Below, piece by piece: positions 9,229 through 18,137 of a stretch of DNA of 64,000 bases. Origin of the DNA: Flavobacterium lotistagni (GTDB lineage Bacteria > Bacteroidota > Bacteroidia > Flavobacteriales > Flavobacteriaceae); the NCBI RefSeq assembly GCF_011392125.1, contig NZ_JAAJBU010000004.1:1-64000 (forward strand), given 5' to 3'. Each line of letters begins with the position of its first letter. Within the stretch, counting starts at the first letter, position 1. Both the position numbers and the translations under genes were made by a program. Under the pieces are notes generated by a model. That model saw only the letters and a list, made by a program, of their open reading frames with translations. It searched no databases and had not been told where the DNA came from.

Positions 9229-12200
9229 TTGCTGCTGCTGCTCATACTCTTGCTATTGGTGTTGGGTATCGCGTTGACCTTGCCAGTTGTACAAACTAAA
9301 ATTGCACAGTATGCTACCGAACGTTTGAACCGCGAATACAAAACTGATATTGCTATCGGACAAATTGCCATAACTTCTTTTGGTGTGGTCAAGCTCAAGA
9401 AAGTGCTTATACGTGACCATCACAAAGACACACTGATTTTTGCCAATCGCATTCACACCGATATTCTCGATTTGAAAAGACTTATCGACGGCGACTTGCT
9501 TTTCGGAACGGTTCGATTCCATCGTTTGCTAGTGAATATGAAAACTTACAAAGGCGAGAAAGACACCAATATCGACAAATTCATTGCTGCTTTCGATGAT
9601 GGTAAACCTTCTTCAGGGAAATTTCTGCTCAAAGCCAATACAGTTTATCTTGAAAATAGTCGTTTTATCTTAATCGACGAAAATCGCGAAGTACCTAAAG
9701 ATGTTGATTTTACGAAACTCAATGCCAAAGTGACGGATTTTAAAATCAAAGGACCGAATGTCAATACGACAATACAAAAAATGTCATTTCAAGACCATCG
9801 CGGTGTTTTTGTTAAGCATCTTCAATCTGATTTTACTTACACCAAGAAAAATATCCTGCTTCAAAAACTAGAGGTGACGACTTTATATTCTCATTTCAAA
9901 GGCGAAGTGGCACTGAATTACCGTCGCGAAGACTTTCAGGATTTCAACAACAAAGTGCGTTTCGATATTGACCTCGACCAAGCGGAACTGTCAACCAATG
10001 ATATTCGGTATTTCTACAACGAAATGGGGCCGAATCAGAACTTTTCGCTGAAGGCCAAAGTGACCGGAACCTTGAACAATCTCACTGCCCGAAGAATGCG
10101 TCTTATCGACAGCAAGAATACACAGATTATCGGCGATGTGAATTTCAAGAATCTTTTCGGCAACGACAAGCAGTTCTTCTACATGAATGGTACTTTCAGT
10201 AAAGTTTCCTCAAATTACAACAACTTAGTCAAGTTATTGCCGAATATACTCGGTACGAAATTGCCTACTTCGCTCAAAAAAATTGGCCAGTTCGATTTGC
10301 ACGGAAAGGCCCAAATTACCGTGAAAACGATTGTGGCAGATTTTTATATGGCTACGGCGTTGGGTAACATTCAGTCGCAGCTCGATATGCGTGATATTGA
10401 CAACATCGACAACGCCAAATACAAGGGCAATATCATACTCGAAGCTTTTGATGTAGGTGCTTTTTTAGGCAGAAATGACGTAGGCAAAGTAACGCTCAAC
10501 ATCGATGTCGACGGGCAAGGTTTCAAGCAGCAATACCTCAATACGGCTTTCTCCGGCGATGTATACAAGATTAGATACAACGGTTATAATTACAGCAAAA
10601 TTATTGTCGATGGCAAGTTCAAGAATCCGGTTTTTGAAGGTAAGGTTTTCATCAATGACCCGAATTTGTTTCTAGATTTCAATGGTGCGGTGAGTTTGGG
10701 CAGGAAGGCCATCAACTATAATTTTGAAACCAAGATTGATTATGCCAATTTGCGCCAACTCAACTTTGTAAAAAACGATTCGGTATCGGTTTTTAAAGGC
10801 GATATCAAAGTGAACGTGGTCGGAAACACGCTCGATGATTTGCGTGGCGATGTGCATTTTACCACAACTTCTTACGCCAACAACAAAGACAATTATTATT
10901 TTGACGATTTTTCGCTGCATTCTAGTTTTGACCCAAATAATGTACGCACCATTTCGATAGAATCGCCAGATATTGTTCAAGGTAAGGTTGTCGGAAAGTT
11001 CGAAATCAATTCACTCAAGAAAATGCTGGAAAATTCTGCCGGTAGTTTGTATGCCAACTATTCGCGCAATCCGGTCAAGAAAGGGCAGTACCTCAAATTC
11101 GATTTTACGATTTACAACAAAATTGTCGAAGTGTTTTATCCGGGTATCGAAATCGGCTCTAATACCAGACTGCGTGGCAACATCGATTCGGATACCGATG
11201 ATTTCAAGTTCAATTTTTCTTCACCTAAAATCAAGGCTTACAGCAATTCGTTTGATAATATCAAGGTCGATATCGACAATAAAAACCCGCTTTATAATAC
11301 TTATGTTTCGCTCGATACAATCAACACCAAGCATTATAAAGTCAGTGATTTCAGTCTGATTAATATCACTACCAAAGACACTTTGTTTTTGCGCACGGAA
11401 TTCAAAGGCGGCGATGCTGGCCAAGATGCGTATAGTCTGAATCTTTATCACACCATCGATGCCCAGCGTCAGAACATCGTCGGGATTCAGAAATCAGAAC
11501 TCAAAGTCAATGATTTTCTCTGGTATCTCAACGAAAATGACACGCGCGACAACCGCATTATTTTCGACAAAAAGTTCAAGAATTTCAATATTGAAGACAT
11601 CGTACTTTCGCACGACAACCAAAAGGCAAAGCTCACCGGAATCATTAAAGATAAGGCCTACAAAGATTTGAGTCTGAGCTTTAATCAGGTGCAACTCGAA
11701 CGTTTGCTGCCTAGGATGGACGAGCGTTTTAAAACCACCGGAAGTCTGAGCGGTGAAATTTCGCTCAAACAAGACAATTCAATTTACCAACCGACTTCGG
11801 CTTTGCGTATTGACAATCTGAAACTTAATGATATTGCCCTTGGGGTGATGAACCTCAGTATTATGGGCGACGCGAACTTTCAGAAATTCTATGTCGATTC
11901 TTCGATTGAAAATGAAAATGTGGCAGCTTTTGAAGCCGAAGGAAATATTGAAATCATTGATAAGCAAACCAATTTCGACTTGGATTTGAATTTCGAGCAG
12001 TTCAACCTCGGGGTGCTTTCTTCGTTGGGCGCTGGTGTAATTTCGAACATTCGCGGTTTTGCGTCGGGCCGTGGCAATATCGGTGGCAATCTTGATGATT
12101 TGGATATCAATGGTCGTCTTTTAGTTGATAAAGCTGGGCTTGGCATTCCTTATCTCAACGTCGATTACAAAGTAGAAGACCAAACCGTAGTCGATGTCAC

Positions 12201-13695
12201 CGAACGCAAATTCATCATCCGCAACGCCAACATGATTGATACCAAATACGGCACTACCGGAAAACTCTACGGCAGTATCGGTCACAAGGATTTCTCTGAC
12301 TGGCGGCTTGATTTGGGTGTCGAATCTAAGCGAATGTTGGCTTTAGATACTAAAGACAGTGAAGATGCAGCTTATTTCGGAACTGCATACATGGATGGCG
12401 AGGCGACGATTACTGGTCCGATCAGCAATTTGTTTATTAAAGTAGACGGGAAATCCGAGCAAGGCACGACGATTAAAATTCCTATCAGCGATGCAGAAAG
12501 TACCGGCGATAATAATTACATCCATTTTGTGACCAAGAACGAAAAGTTCAATGTGAAGAAAGGAATTGCCCAAACACAGAAAAATGATAGCGGCGTAGAA
12601 CTTGAGTTCAATTTCGATATTACGCCAGAAGCTGAGGTCGAAATTATTCTAGACCGAAATTCCGGTCACGGGATGAAAGGAAAAGGTTTTGGTTCGTTGC
12701 TGTTCAAAATCAACACGCTTGGAAAGTTCAATATGTGGGGCGATTTTCAAGCCTATGAAGGAACTTACAATTTCCGTTACGGCGGAATTATCAACAAACT
12801 TTTTACTATCAAGAAAGGCGGCTCTGTCACTTGGGAAGGCGATCCGATGCGGGCGAATCTGAATCTTGAGGCAGTGTATAAAACATCAGCAAATCCGGCG
12901 GTGCTTATTGAAAATCCGTCGTTCAACAAAAAAGTGGATACTGAAGTTGTTATTGGCCTCAAAGGAAACTTGAGCAACCCGCAACCTGATTTTACGATCA
13001 ATTTCCCGACGGTAAGTTCGGTACTTAAATCTGAAATCCAGACCAAACTCGATGACAAAGATGTGCGTCAGAAGCAAGCCTTAGTACTTTTATCCACCGG
13101 TAGTTTCTTGAGTGTTGACGGTTTGAACCAAACTTCGATTACCAATAATTTATACGAGAAAGTGGGCGATATTTTCGGTTCGATCCTCAACGATAATGAA
13201 GATAAGATTGTCGTCGGTGTCGATTTGGTGTCGGCCGATAGAAATCCGGGTAGAGAAACTGATGGTCGCGTAGGTTTGACCGTTTCGACCAAAATCAGCG
13301 ACCGCATCAGCATCAACGGGAAATTTGGTGTTCCCGTCGGTGGACTGACACAATCTACAGTAGTCGGAGATGTCGAGGTACAATACCGCGTGAATGAAGA
13401 TGGCACCATGAACCTGCGCATGTTCAACAAAGAGAACGACATCAATTACATTGGGCAAGGCATCGGCTATACGCAAGGCATTGGTTTGACCTATCAAGTC
13501 GATTTTACCACGTTCCGACAATTGCTCGCGAAAATTTTCAAGAATCAGAAAATCGAAATCGTCAAACCAGTAGACAAAGTTTCCGACTCCGAAATGTCGC
13601 CCGATTATATTCAATTCGTCGATCCTAAGGGAAAGAAAGAAAAGAAATCGCCGTCGGAACCCCACAACCACGAAGCCGTTCCTACTGACGATTAA
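9229..13695 (+). CDS. tamB: TamB-like translocation/assembly module protein (DUF490)
   Basis: This protein has about 1488 residues: an N-terminal membrane anchor (a run of Leu then VLGIALTLPVVQTKIAQYATERLN), a very long beta-rich AsmA/TamB-like region and a C-terminal DUF490/TamB domain with GSGHGMKGKG-like turns, FNMWGDFQAYEGTYNFRYGG, NPQPDFTINFPT and RQKQALVLLSTGSFL. TamB-type proteins bridge the periplasm and help assemble outer-membrane proteins or move lipids. The start is unclear. The frame opens at a TTG at 9229, but upstream in-frame codons back to a stop at 9163 encode a basic stretch (KKLIKNILIKRVRKIIVR) that looks like the true cytoplasmic N terminus, with only ATT/ATA-type start codons. 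A non-ATG start or a base error is possible. Confidence 0.88.
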   Translation: MLLLLILLLLVLGIALTLPVVQTKIAQYATERLNREYKTDIAIGQIAITSFGVVKLKKVLIRDHHKDTLIFANRIHTDILDLKRLIDGDLLFGTVRFHRLLVNMKTYKGEKDTNIDKFIAAFDDGKPSSGKFLLKANTVYLENSRFILIDENREVPKDVDFTKLNAKVTDFKIKGPNVNTTIQKMSFQDHRGVFVKHLQSDFTYTKKNILLQKLEVTTLYSHFKGEVALNYRREDFQDFNNKVRFDIDLDQAELSTNDIRYFYNEMGPNQNFSLKAKVTGTLNNLTARRMRLIDSKNTQIIGDVNFKNLFGNDKQFFYMNGTFSKVSSNYNNLVKLLPNILGTKLPTSLKKIGQFDLHGKAQITVKTIVADFYMATALGNIQSQLDMRDIDNIDNAKYKGNIILEAFDVGAFLGRNDVGKVTLNIDVDGQGFKQQYLNTAFSGDVYKIRYNGYNYSKIIVDGKFKNPVFEGKVFINDPNLFLDFNGAVSLGRKAINYNFETKIDYANLRQLNFVKNDSVSVFKGDIKVNVVGNTLDDLRGDVHFTTTSYANNKDNYYFDDFSLHSSFDPNNVRTISIESPDIVQGKVVGKFEINSLKKMLENSAGSLYANYSRNPVKKGQYLKFDFTIYNKIVEVFYPGIEIGSNTRLRGNIDSDTDDFKFNFSSPKIKAYSNSFDNIKVDIDNKNPLYNTYVSLDTINTKHYKVSDFSLINITTKDTLFLRTEFKGGDAGQDAYSLNLYHTIDAQRQNIVGIQKSELKVNDFLWYLNENDTRDNRIIFDKKFKNFNIEDIVLSHDNQKAKLTGIIKDKAYKDLSLSFNQVQLERLLPRMDERFKTTGSLSGEISLKQDNSIYQPTSALRIDNLKLNDIALGVMNLSIMGDANFQKFYVDSSIENENVAAFEAEGNIEIIDKQTNFDLDLNFEQFNLGVLSSLGAGVISNIRGFASGRGNIGGNLDDLDINGRLLVDKAGLGIPYLNVDYKVEDQTVVDVTERKFIIRNANMIDTKYGTTGKLYGSIGHKDFSDWRLDLGVESKRMLALDTKDSEDAAYFGTAYMDGEATITGPISNLFIKVDGKSEQGTTIKIPISDAESTGDNNYIHFVTKNEKFNVKKGIAQTQKNDSGVELEFNFDITPEAEVEIILDRNSGHGMKGKGFGSLLFKINTLGKFNMWGDFQAYEGTYNFRYGGIINKLFTIKKGGSVTWEGDPMRANLNLEAVYKTSANPAVLIENPSFNKKVDTEVVIGLKGNLSNPQPDFTINFPTVSSVLKSEIQTKLDDKDVRQKQALVLLSTGSFLSVDGLNQTSITNNLYEKVGDIFGSILNDNEDKIVVGVDLVSADRNPGRETDGRVGLTVSTKISDRISINGKFGVPVGGLTQSTVVGDVEVQYRVNEDGTMNLRMFNKENDINYIGQGIGYTQGIGLTYQVDFTTFRQLLAKIFKNQKIEIVKPVDKVSDSEMSPDYIQFVDPKGKKEKKSPSEPHNHEAVPTDD

Positions 13696-13871
13696 TTTCT
13701 TGGCTCGTCTAGCAAAAATTCAGAAATCTGTGAATTTCCGTTCTTTTTACACCCCTTTTTTTAAAACTTATTAACGAAATCGTTTGAAATTCCTCGAAAA
13801 CACTAAAGGAATAATAATAACCGGATTTTGATAACAGCTATTTGCTAATTTTACAATTCAAAAGCTAAAAA

Positions 13872-14858
13872 ATGACTAAAACCATAAAAAAGATTGGCGT
13901 GCTGACTTCCGGTGGTGATTCGCCGGGAATGAACGCTGCAATTCGTTCGGTGGTCAGAACCTGCGCTTACCATCAAGTAGAATGTATCGGTATTTACCGC
14001 GGTTATCAGGGCATGATTGAAGGCGACTTCAAAGAAATGGGGCCACGAAGCGTAAACAACATCGTCAACAAAGGCGGAACAATTCTCAAATCGGCGCGCT
14101 CCAAAGAATTTATGAGTGCTGAAGGCCGTAAAAAAGCTTATGATCATTTAGTGGCTGCCGGAGTGGATGCTCTAGTGGTGATTGGTGGAGACGGAAGTTT
14201 CACCGGAGCCGAAATATTCAACAACGAATTCGGTTTTCCCGTGATGGGCATTCCCGGAACCATAGATAATGACATTTTCGGAACCAGCCATACTTTAGGT
14301 TATGATACCGCGCTGAACACGGTTGTAGAAGCTATCGATAAAATTCGTGATACCGCGAGTTCGCACAACCGCCTGTTTTTTGTGGAAGTGATGGGCCGTG
14401 ATGCCGGTCATATTGCACTGAACGCCGGAATCGGAGCTGGAGCCGAAGAAATCCTGATTCCCGAAGAAGATTTAGGGCTAGAAAGATTACTCGATTCACT
14501 CAAGAAAAGTAAAGCTTCAGGAAAATCTTCCAGTATTGTCGTGATTGCAGAAGGCGATAAGATCGGGAAAAATGTGTTCGAGCTCAAAGATTACGTTGAT
14601 GAGAATATGCCTGAGTATGACGTTCGCGTATCGGTTTTAGGCCATATGCAACGAGGAGGCGCGCCGTCTTGCTTCGATCGCGTTTTGGCAAGCCGTTTGG
14701 GCGTGAAGGCCGTCGAATCCATACTCGAAGGAAAATCCAATTATATGGTTGGGCTTATGGCCGATAAAGTGGCACTGACGCCGCTGGAACAAGCCATCAA
14801 AGGTCACACGGAAATCGACCGCGAGTTGCTAAGGGTTTCTGATATCATGTCAACTTAA
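13872..14858 (+). CDS. pfkA: ATP-dependent 6-phosphofructokinase
   Basis: This 328-residue cytoplasmic enzyme phosphorylates fructose-6-phosphate to fructose-1,6-bisphosphate. Visible signatures are the N-terminal VLTSGGDSPGMNAAIR, the ATP-binding VIGGDGSFTGAE, the substrate and catalytic motif GIPGTIDNDI, VEVMGRDAGHIA, and the C-terminal VLGHMQRGGAPSCFDRVLA (PFK signature). The Gly-Gly-Asp-Gly motif is of the ATP-dependent, not pyrophosphate-dependent, type. A possible promoter, TTG at 13828 with TAATTTTA at 13846, lies just upstream; spacing (15) and last base deviate from consensus. Gap follows after 120 bases that contain a large inverted repeat. Confidence 0.96.
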   Translation: MTKTIKKIGVLTSGGDSPGMNAAIRSVVRTCAYHQVECIGIYRGYQGMIEGDFKEMGPRSVNNIVNKGGTILKSARSKEFMSAEGRKKAYDHLVAAGVDALVVIGGDGSFTGAEIFNNEFGFPVMGIPGTIDNDIFGTSHTLGYDTALNTVVEAIDKIRDTASSHNRLFFVEVMGRDAGHIALNAGIGAGAEEILIPEEDLGLERLLDSLKKSKASGKSSSIVVIAEGDKIGKNVFELKDYVDENMPEYDVRVSVLGHMQRGGAPSCFDRVLASRLGVKAVESILEGKSNYMVGLMADKVALTPLEQAIKGHTEIDRELLRVSDIMST

Positions 14859-14860
14859 GC

Positions 14861-14970
14861 GGTCAGCAATAAGCTATCAGCTGTTAGCTTTAAGAAAAGA
14901 AATTATAGAAATTATTATACAATCAGTAGGAGGTGACTAGCTAACAGCTAATCGCTGACTGCTAAAAGCT
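14861..14970 (+). repeat. Imperfect inverted repeat between pfkA and gap
   Basis: The left arm (14861-14890) contains GTCAGCAATAAGCT and CTGTTAGCTT. The right arm (14936-14966) contains AGCTAACAGCT, ATCGCTGACT and AAAAGCT, which are their reverse complements in order (GTCAGC, AAGCT and TGTTAGCT words pair). The loop is an AT-rich stretch of about 45 bases. In RNA this would make a long hairpin, ending ten bases before the gap ATG at 14979. It could be an attenuator, an mRNA-stability element or an interspersed intergenic repeat. Confidence 0.7.
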
Positions 14971-14972
14971 AA

Positions 14973-15983
<1,011 letters not shown>

Positions 15984-15998
15984 AAAAGTACATTTACC

Positions 15999-16034
15999 AA
16001 GTCCCGTTATTTCTTAATGGGACTTTTATTTTTT
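15999..16034 (+). terminator. Intrinsic terminator of gap
   Basis: A 7-bp stem, AAGTCCC paired with GGGACTT (15999-16005 with 16019-16025), encloses a 13-base loop and is followed by TTATTTTTT. Confidence 0.85.
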
Positions 16035-16035
16035 A

Positions 16036-16128
16036 GAAGCTCAATCCCGCTATCCGCTAAATCTTTTGCTCCATTGCATTACTCAAAAGGATACCGCTGC
16101 TATCGGGGCTAGGCATTCAACCCATAAC
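16036..16128 (+). repeat. Interspersed intergenic repeat, family A, copy 1
   Basis: The element opens with GAAGCT and contains CCCGCTATCCGCT, then CTTTTG...CAAAAGG as an inner inverted pair, then GGATACCGCTGCTATCGGGG and CTAGG, and ends near CCCATAACAA. Bases 16085-16113 match 56539-56567 at 26 of 29 positions, and the flanking words keep the same order. From memory, similar elements are common between genes of Flavobacterium genomes. I cannot verify this here. Confidence 0.7.
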
Positions 16129-16157
16129 AACAATTCATTAACTAACCAAAGTTGGGA

Positions 16158-16196
16158 AGCTCAGGCACTAAGGCACTCAGCAACTCAGGCACTCAA
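16158..16196 (+). repeat. Interspersed repeat, family B (CTCAGGCACT words), copy 1
   Basis: The words CTCAGGCACT, GGCACTCAG and CTCAGGCACTC follow one another directly before the ATG at 16201. The 13-mer CTCAGGCACTAAG at 16160-16172 reappears in reverse complement at 25016-25028 in another intergenic gap. Confidence 0.6.
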
Positions 16197-16200
16197 AAAA

Positions 16201-17052
16201 ATGAAATTACTCGTAGACAGCGGCTCGACCAAAGCAGATTGGATTGCCATCGACGACCAAGGCAAAGTATTGTTTACCACGCAAAGCCTAGGGCTCAACC
16301 CTGAAGTTTTGTCTAAGGATGAAATCATCCACCGACTAGATGACAAATTCGATATCTCGCACAACAAAGACAAAGCGAGCCATCTGTTCTTTTACGGCGC
16401 GGGTTGCGGTACCGACCGGATGAAAAATTTCCTGACACAGGTTTTCGAAGAATATTTTACGCACGCTGCAGTTTCTGTTCACGAAGATACTTACGCTGCG
16501 GTTTACGCCACTACACCAAAAGACGCAGAAGCTATAGTTTGTATTTTAGGAACCGGCTCCAATTGCAGTTATTTCGACGGAAAAGTGTTGCATCAGAAAG
16601 TACAATCACTAGGCTATATCGCCATGGACGATTGCTCCGGAAACCGTTTCGGTCGCCATTTGTTGCGCGGTTATTACTTCAACAAAATGCCTTCGGAACT
16701 CGCTAAAGAATTCGAAGAAGAATACAACATCGAACCCGATTATGTGAAGAACAATCTATACAAAGAGCCGAATCCGAATGCGTATCTGGCTACTTTCGCC
16801 AAGTTCATCATCAAGCACAAAGACACCGATTTTTGCCGTAAGTACATCTTCGCAGAAATGGAAGATTTTGTAGAGAATTACATTAAGCAATTCGACAACT
16901 GCCATGATATTCCGGTGCATTTCGTAGGTTCAATTGCGTTCTATCTCAAAGACGAACTCGACGAAGTGCTCAAAAGACACAAAATAAAACTCGGCAATGT
17001 ATTGCGCCGCCCGATCGACGGACTGATTGCTTATCACATACTAAATAAGTAA
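16201..17052 (+). CDS. BadF/BadG/BcrA/BcrD-type ATPase, probable N-acetylglucosamine kinase-like
   Basis: This 283-residue protein starts at the ATG of MKLLVDSGSTKADWIAID. A longer TTG-started frame would run through two repeat elements and is rejected. The ASKHA/actin-fold phosphate-1 motif DSGSTKADW is at residues 6-14, phosphate-2 CILGTGSNCSYFDG near residue 118-131, and the adenosine-type motif HFVGSIAFYLKDEL near residue 240. These fit the BadF/BadG ATPase and GlcNAc kinase (NAGK-like) superfamily. With pfkA, gap and mgsA around it, phosphorylation of an amino sugar feeding glycolysis is a reasonable inference, but substrate specificity is not shown by the sequence. Confidence 0.85.
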   Translation: MKLLVDSGSTKADWIAIDDQGKVLFTTQSLGLNPEVLSKDEIIHRLDDKFDISHNKDKASHLFFYGAGCGTDRMKNFLTQVFEEYFTHAAVSVHEDTYAAVYATTPKDAEAIVCILGTGSNCSYFDGKVLHQKVQSLGYIAMDDCSGNRFGRHLLRGYYFNKMPSELAKEFEEEYNIEPDYVKNNLYKEPNPNAYLATFAKFIIKHKDTDFCRKYIFAEMEDFVENYIKQFDNCHDIPVHFVGSIAFYLKDELDEVLKRHKIKLGNVLRRPIDGLIAYHILNK

Positions 17053-17125
17053 ACACAGATTCCACAGATTATCACGGATTTTATTGTTTTTAATCCAATC
17101 TGTGTAAATTCGTGCAATCTGTGTT
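17052..17125 (+). repeat. Word-like inverted repeat (CACAGATT/AATCTGTG element)
   Basis: AACACAGATT (17052-17061) is perfectly inverted to AATCTGTGTT (17116-17125). Inside, CACAGATT (17063-17070) pairs with AATCTGTG (17097-17104), and CACGGATT (17073) is near-inverted to AATTCGTG (17107). The element starts in the stop codon of the ATPase gene and ends 14 bases before mgsA. It would fold into a long hairpin in RNA or a cruciform in DNA. Confidence 0.75.
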
Positions 17126-17139
17126 CAAACCCAATTCAA

Positions 17140-17508
17140 ATGGAAATCGCCATCATCGCCCACGACCGAAAAAAAGCCGAACTGGTGCAGTTCTTAAATA
17201 AGAACAAAGACATCTTGAACCGCGAGAACATTAAGCTCATCGCTACCGGAACCACTGGCGGGCAAGCCGAAAAAGCAGGTTTCAAAGTCAAGAAAATGCT
17301 GTCAGGCCCAATGGGTGGCGACGCTCAAATTGCCGCGCGTGTGGCGGAAGGAAAAACCAAAATGGTACTGTTCTTCAAAGACCCGAATTCGAGCCACGCT
17401 CACGAAGTAGATATCAACATGTTGATCAGGGTTTGCGATGTCCACAATGTTCCGTTGGCCACCAACGAAGCTACGGCGCAATTGCTGTTGTTGGGTTTAA
17501 ATAACTAA
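17140..17508 (+). CDS. mgsA: Methylglyoxal synthase
   Basis: This 122-residue enzyme converts dihydroxyacetone phosphate to methylglyoxal and phosphate, a bypass that relieves sugar-phosphate stress. Signatures are MEIAIIAHDRKK at the start, the phosphate-binding ATGTTGGQAEKAG, the catalytic-Asp motif SGPMGGDAQIAARV, and FFKDPNSSHAHEVDINMLIRVCDVHNVPLATNEATAQLL at the C terminus. The length is at the short end of the family but complete. It lies downstream of gap and the sugar-kinase-like gene, with a structured repeat between, and ends at a bidirectional terminator. Confidence 0.95.
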   Translation: MEIAIIAHDRKKAELVQFLNKNKDILNRENIKLIATGTTGGQAEKAGFKVKKMLSGPMGGDAQIAARVAEGKTKMVLFFKDPNSSHAHEVDINMLIRVCDVHNVPLATNEATAQLLLLGLNN

Positions 17509-17530
17509 TTGCCAGTTAGAAACTTCCATT

Positions 17531-17568
17531 AAAAAAAACCGGTGTTCAACATGAGCATCGTTTTTTTT
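17531..17568. terminator. Bidirectional intrinsic terminator between mgsA and ridA
   Basis: A run of eight A, CCGGTG, a loop, GCATCG and eight T form an A/T-flanked stem (CGGTG pairs with CATCG with one G-T wobble). The symmetry lets it serve both convergent genes. Confidence 0.8.
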
Positions 17569-17584
17569 AAACTATAAACTGCCA

Positions 17585-17965
17585 CTATCTCATGGCAATC
17601 ATCGAAATCTCGATATTTACGTCTTTCGGCAAACCGGCTACTTCAATAGTTTCTCTGGCTGGTGCTGTCGTTTCATTAAAATAGCTTCCGTAAACGTTAT
17701 TCACTTTTGCAAAATCTTCCATATCTATCAGGAAAATAGAAGTTTTGATTACATTTTCAAAAGTCATCCCGGCCGCTTCCAAAACAGCTTTGAGATTTTC
17801 CATCACTTGTTTGGTTTCGCTTTCAATCGAGCCCAAAACCAATTCCATAGTTTCCGGGTTCAAAGCAATTTGCCCAGAAGTATATAACATATTTCCGGCT
17901 AAAACGGCTTGGCTGTAGGGTCCAATCGGCGCCGGTGCTTTTTCTGTGTAGATAATTTTTTTCAT
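17585..17965 (-). CDS. ridA: RidA family enamine/imine deaminase
   Basis: This 126-residue protein has the YjgF/RidA pattern: IYTEKAPAPIGPYSQAV at the N terminus, YTSGQIALNPETMEL, the ATP-independent core KTSIFLIDMEDFAKVN, and PARETIEVAGLPKDVNIEI with the conserved Arg and C-terminal Glu that bind the imine carboxylate. It hydrolyses reactive 2-aminoacrylate-type enamines produced by PLP enzymes such as threonine dehydratase. The length is typical. It stands alone, convergent to mgsA. Its upstream spacer up to 18137 is filled by two repeat tracts rather than by a recognisable promoter. Confidence 0.95.
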   Translation of the reverse strand: MKKIIYTEKAPAPIGPYSQAVLAGNMLYTSGQIALNPETMELVLGSIESETKQVMENLKAVLEAAGMTFENVIKTSIFLIDMEDFAKVNNVYGSYFNETTAPARETIEVAGLPKDVNIEISMIAMR

Positions 17966-17990
17966 GATTATTTTTTATTTTTAATTACGA

Positions 17991-18035
17991 CAAAAGACCG
18001 CTTCGCTGCAATAGACAAAACCACTTCGTTCCGAT
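17991..18035 (-). repeat. Interspersed repeat, family E (AGCGAAGCGGTCTT), copy 1
   Basis: Read on the minus strand, this tract has GGAACGAAGTGGTTTTGTCT followed by ATTGCAGCGAAGCGGTCTT, two diverged copies of one unit. The 15-mer CAGCGAAGCGGTCTT (17994-18008, minus) recurs exactly at 61855-61869 on the plus strand, 44 kb away, again in an intergenic gap. Confidence 0.65.
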
Positions 18036-18059
18036 ATTTTTCGTATGCTATAGGTGTTC

Positions 18060-18122
18060 CTTATCTCTTGCTTCTCATTTCTTGTCTCTCATCTCTTGTG
18101 TCTTGTCTCTTACTTCTTCTCG
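18060..18122. repeat. Degenerate TCTCTTGTCTC low-complexity repeat
   Basis: Polypyrimidine words (TCTCTTG, TTCTCAT, TTGTCTC, TCTTGTG, TCTTACTTCT) repeat irregularly with a period of about 7-10 bases. The tract lies immediately after the lptD stop codon and upstream of ridA on the opposite face. No gene is seen in it. Confidence 0.55.
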
Positions 18123-18137
18123 TTGCAGCTCACCAAT

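Noticed and set aside
14928..14933. AGGAGG as ribosome binding site of gap
   Set aside because: It is 46 bases from the ATG, inside the hairpin loop; Bacteroidota genes rarely use this motif and the A-rich leader is enough.
16066..16200. N-terminal extension of the BadF-type ATPase
   Set aside because: The translated stretch consists of repeat families A and B and precedes the conserved MKLLVDSGSTKADW start.
17991..18122. CRISPR-like array from the spacer repeats
   Set aside because: The units are irregular, without constant repeat/spacer lengths, and no cas genes are present.
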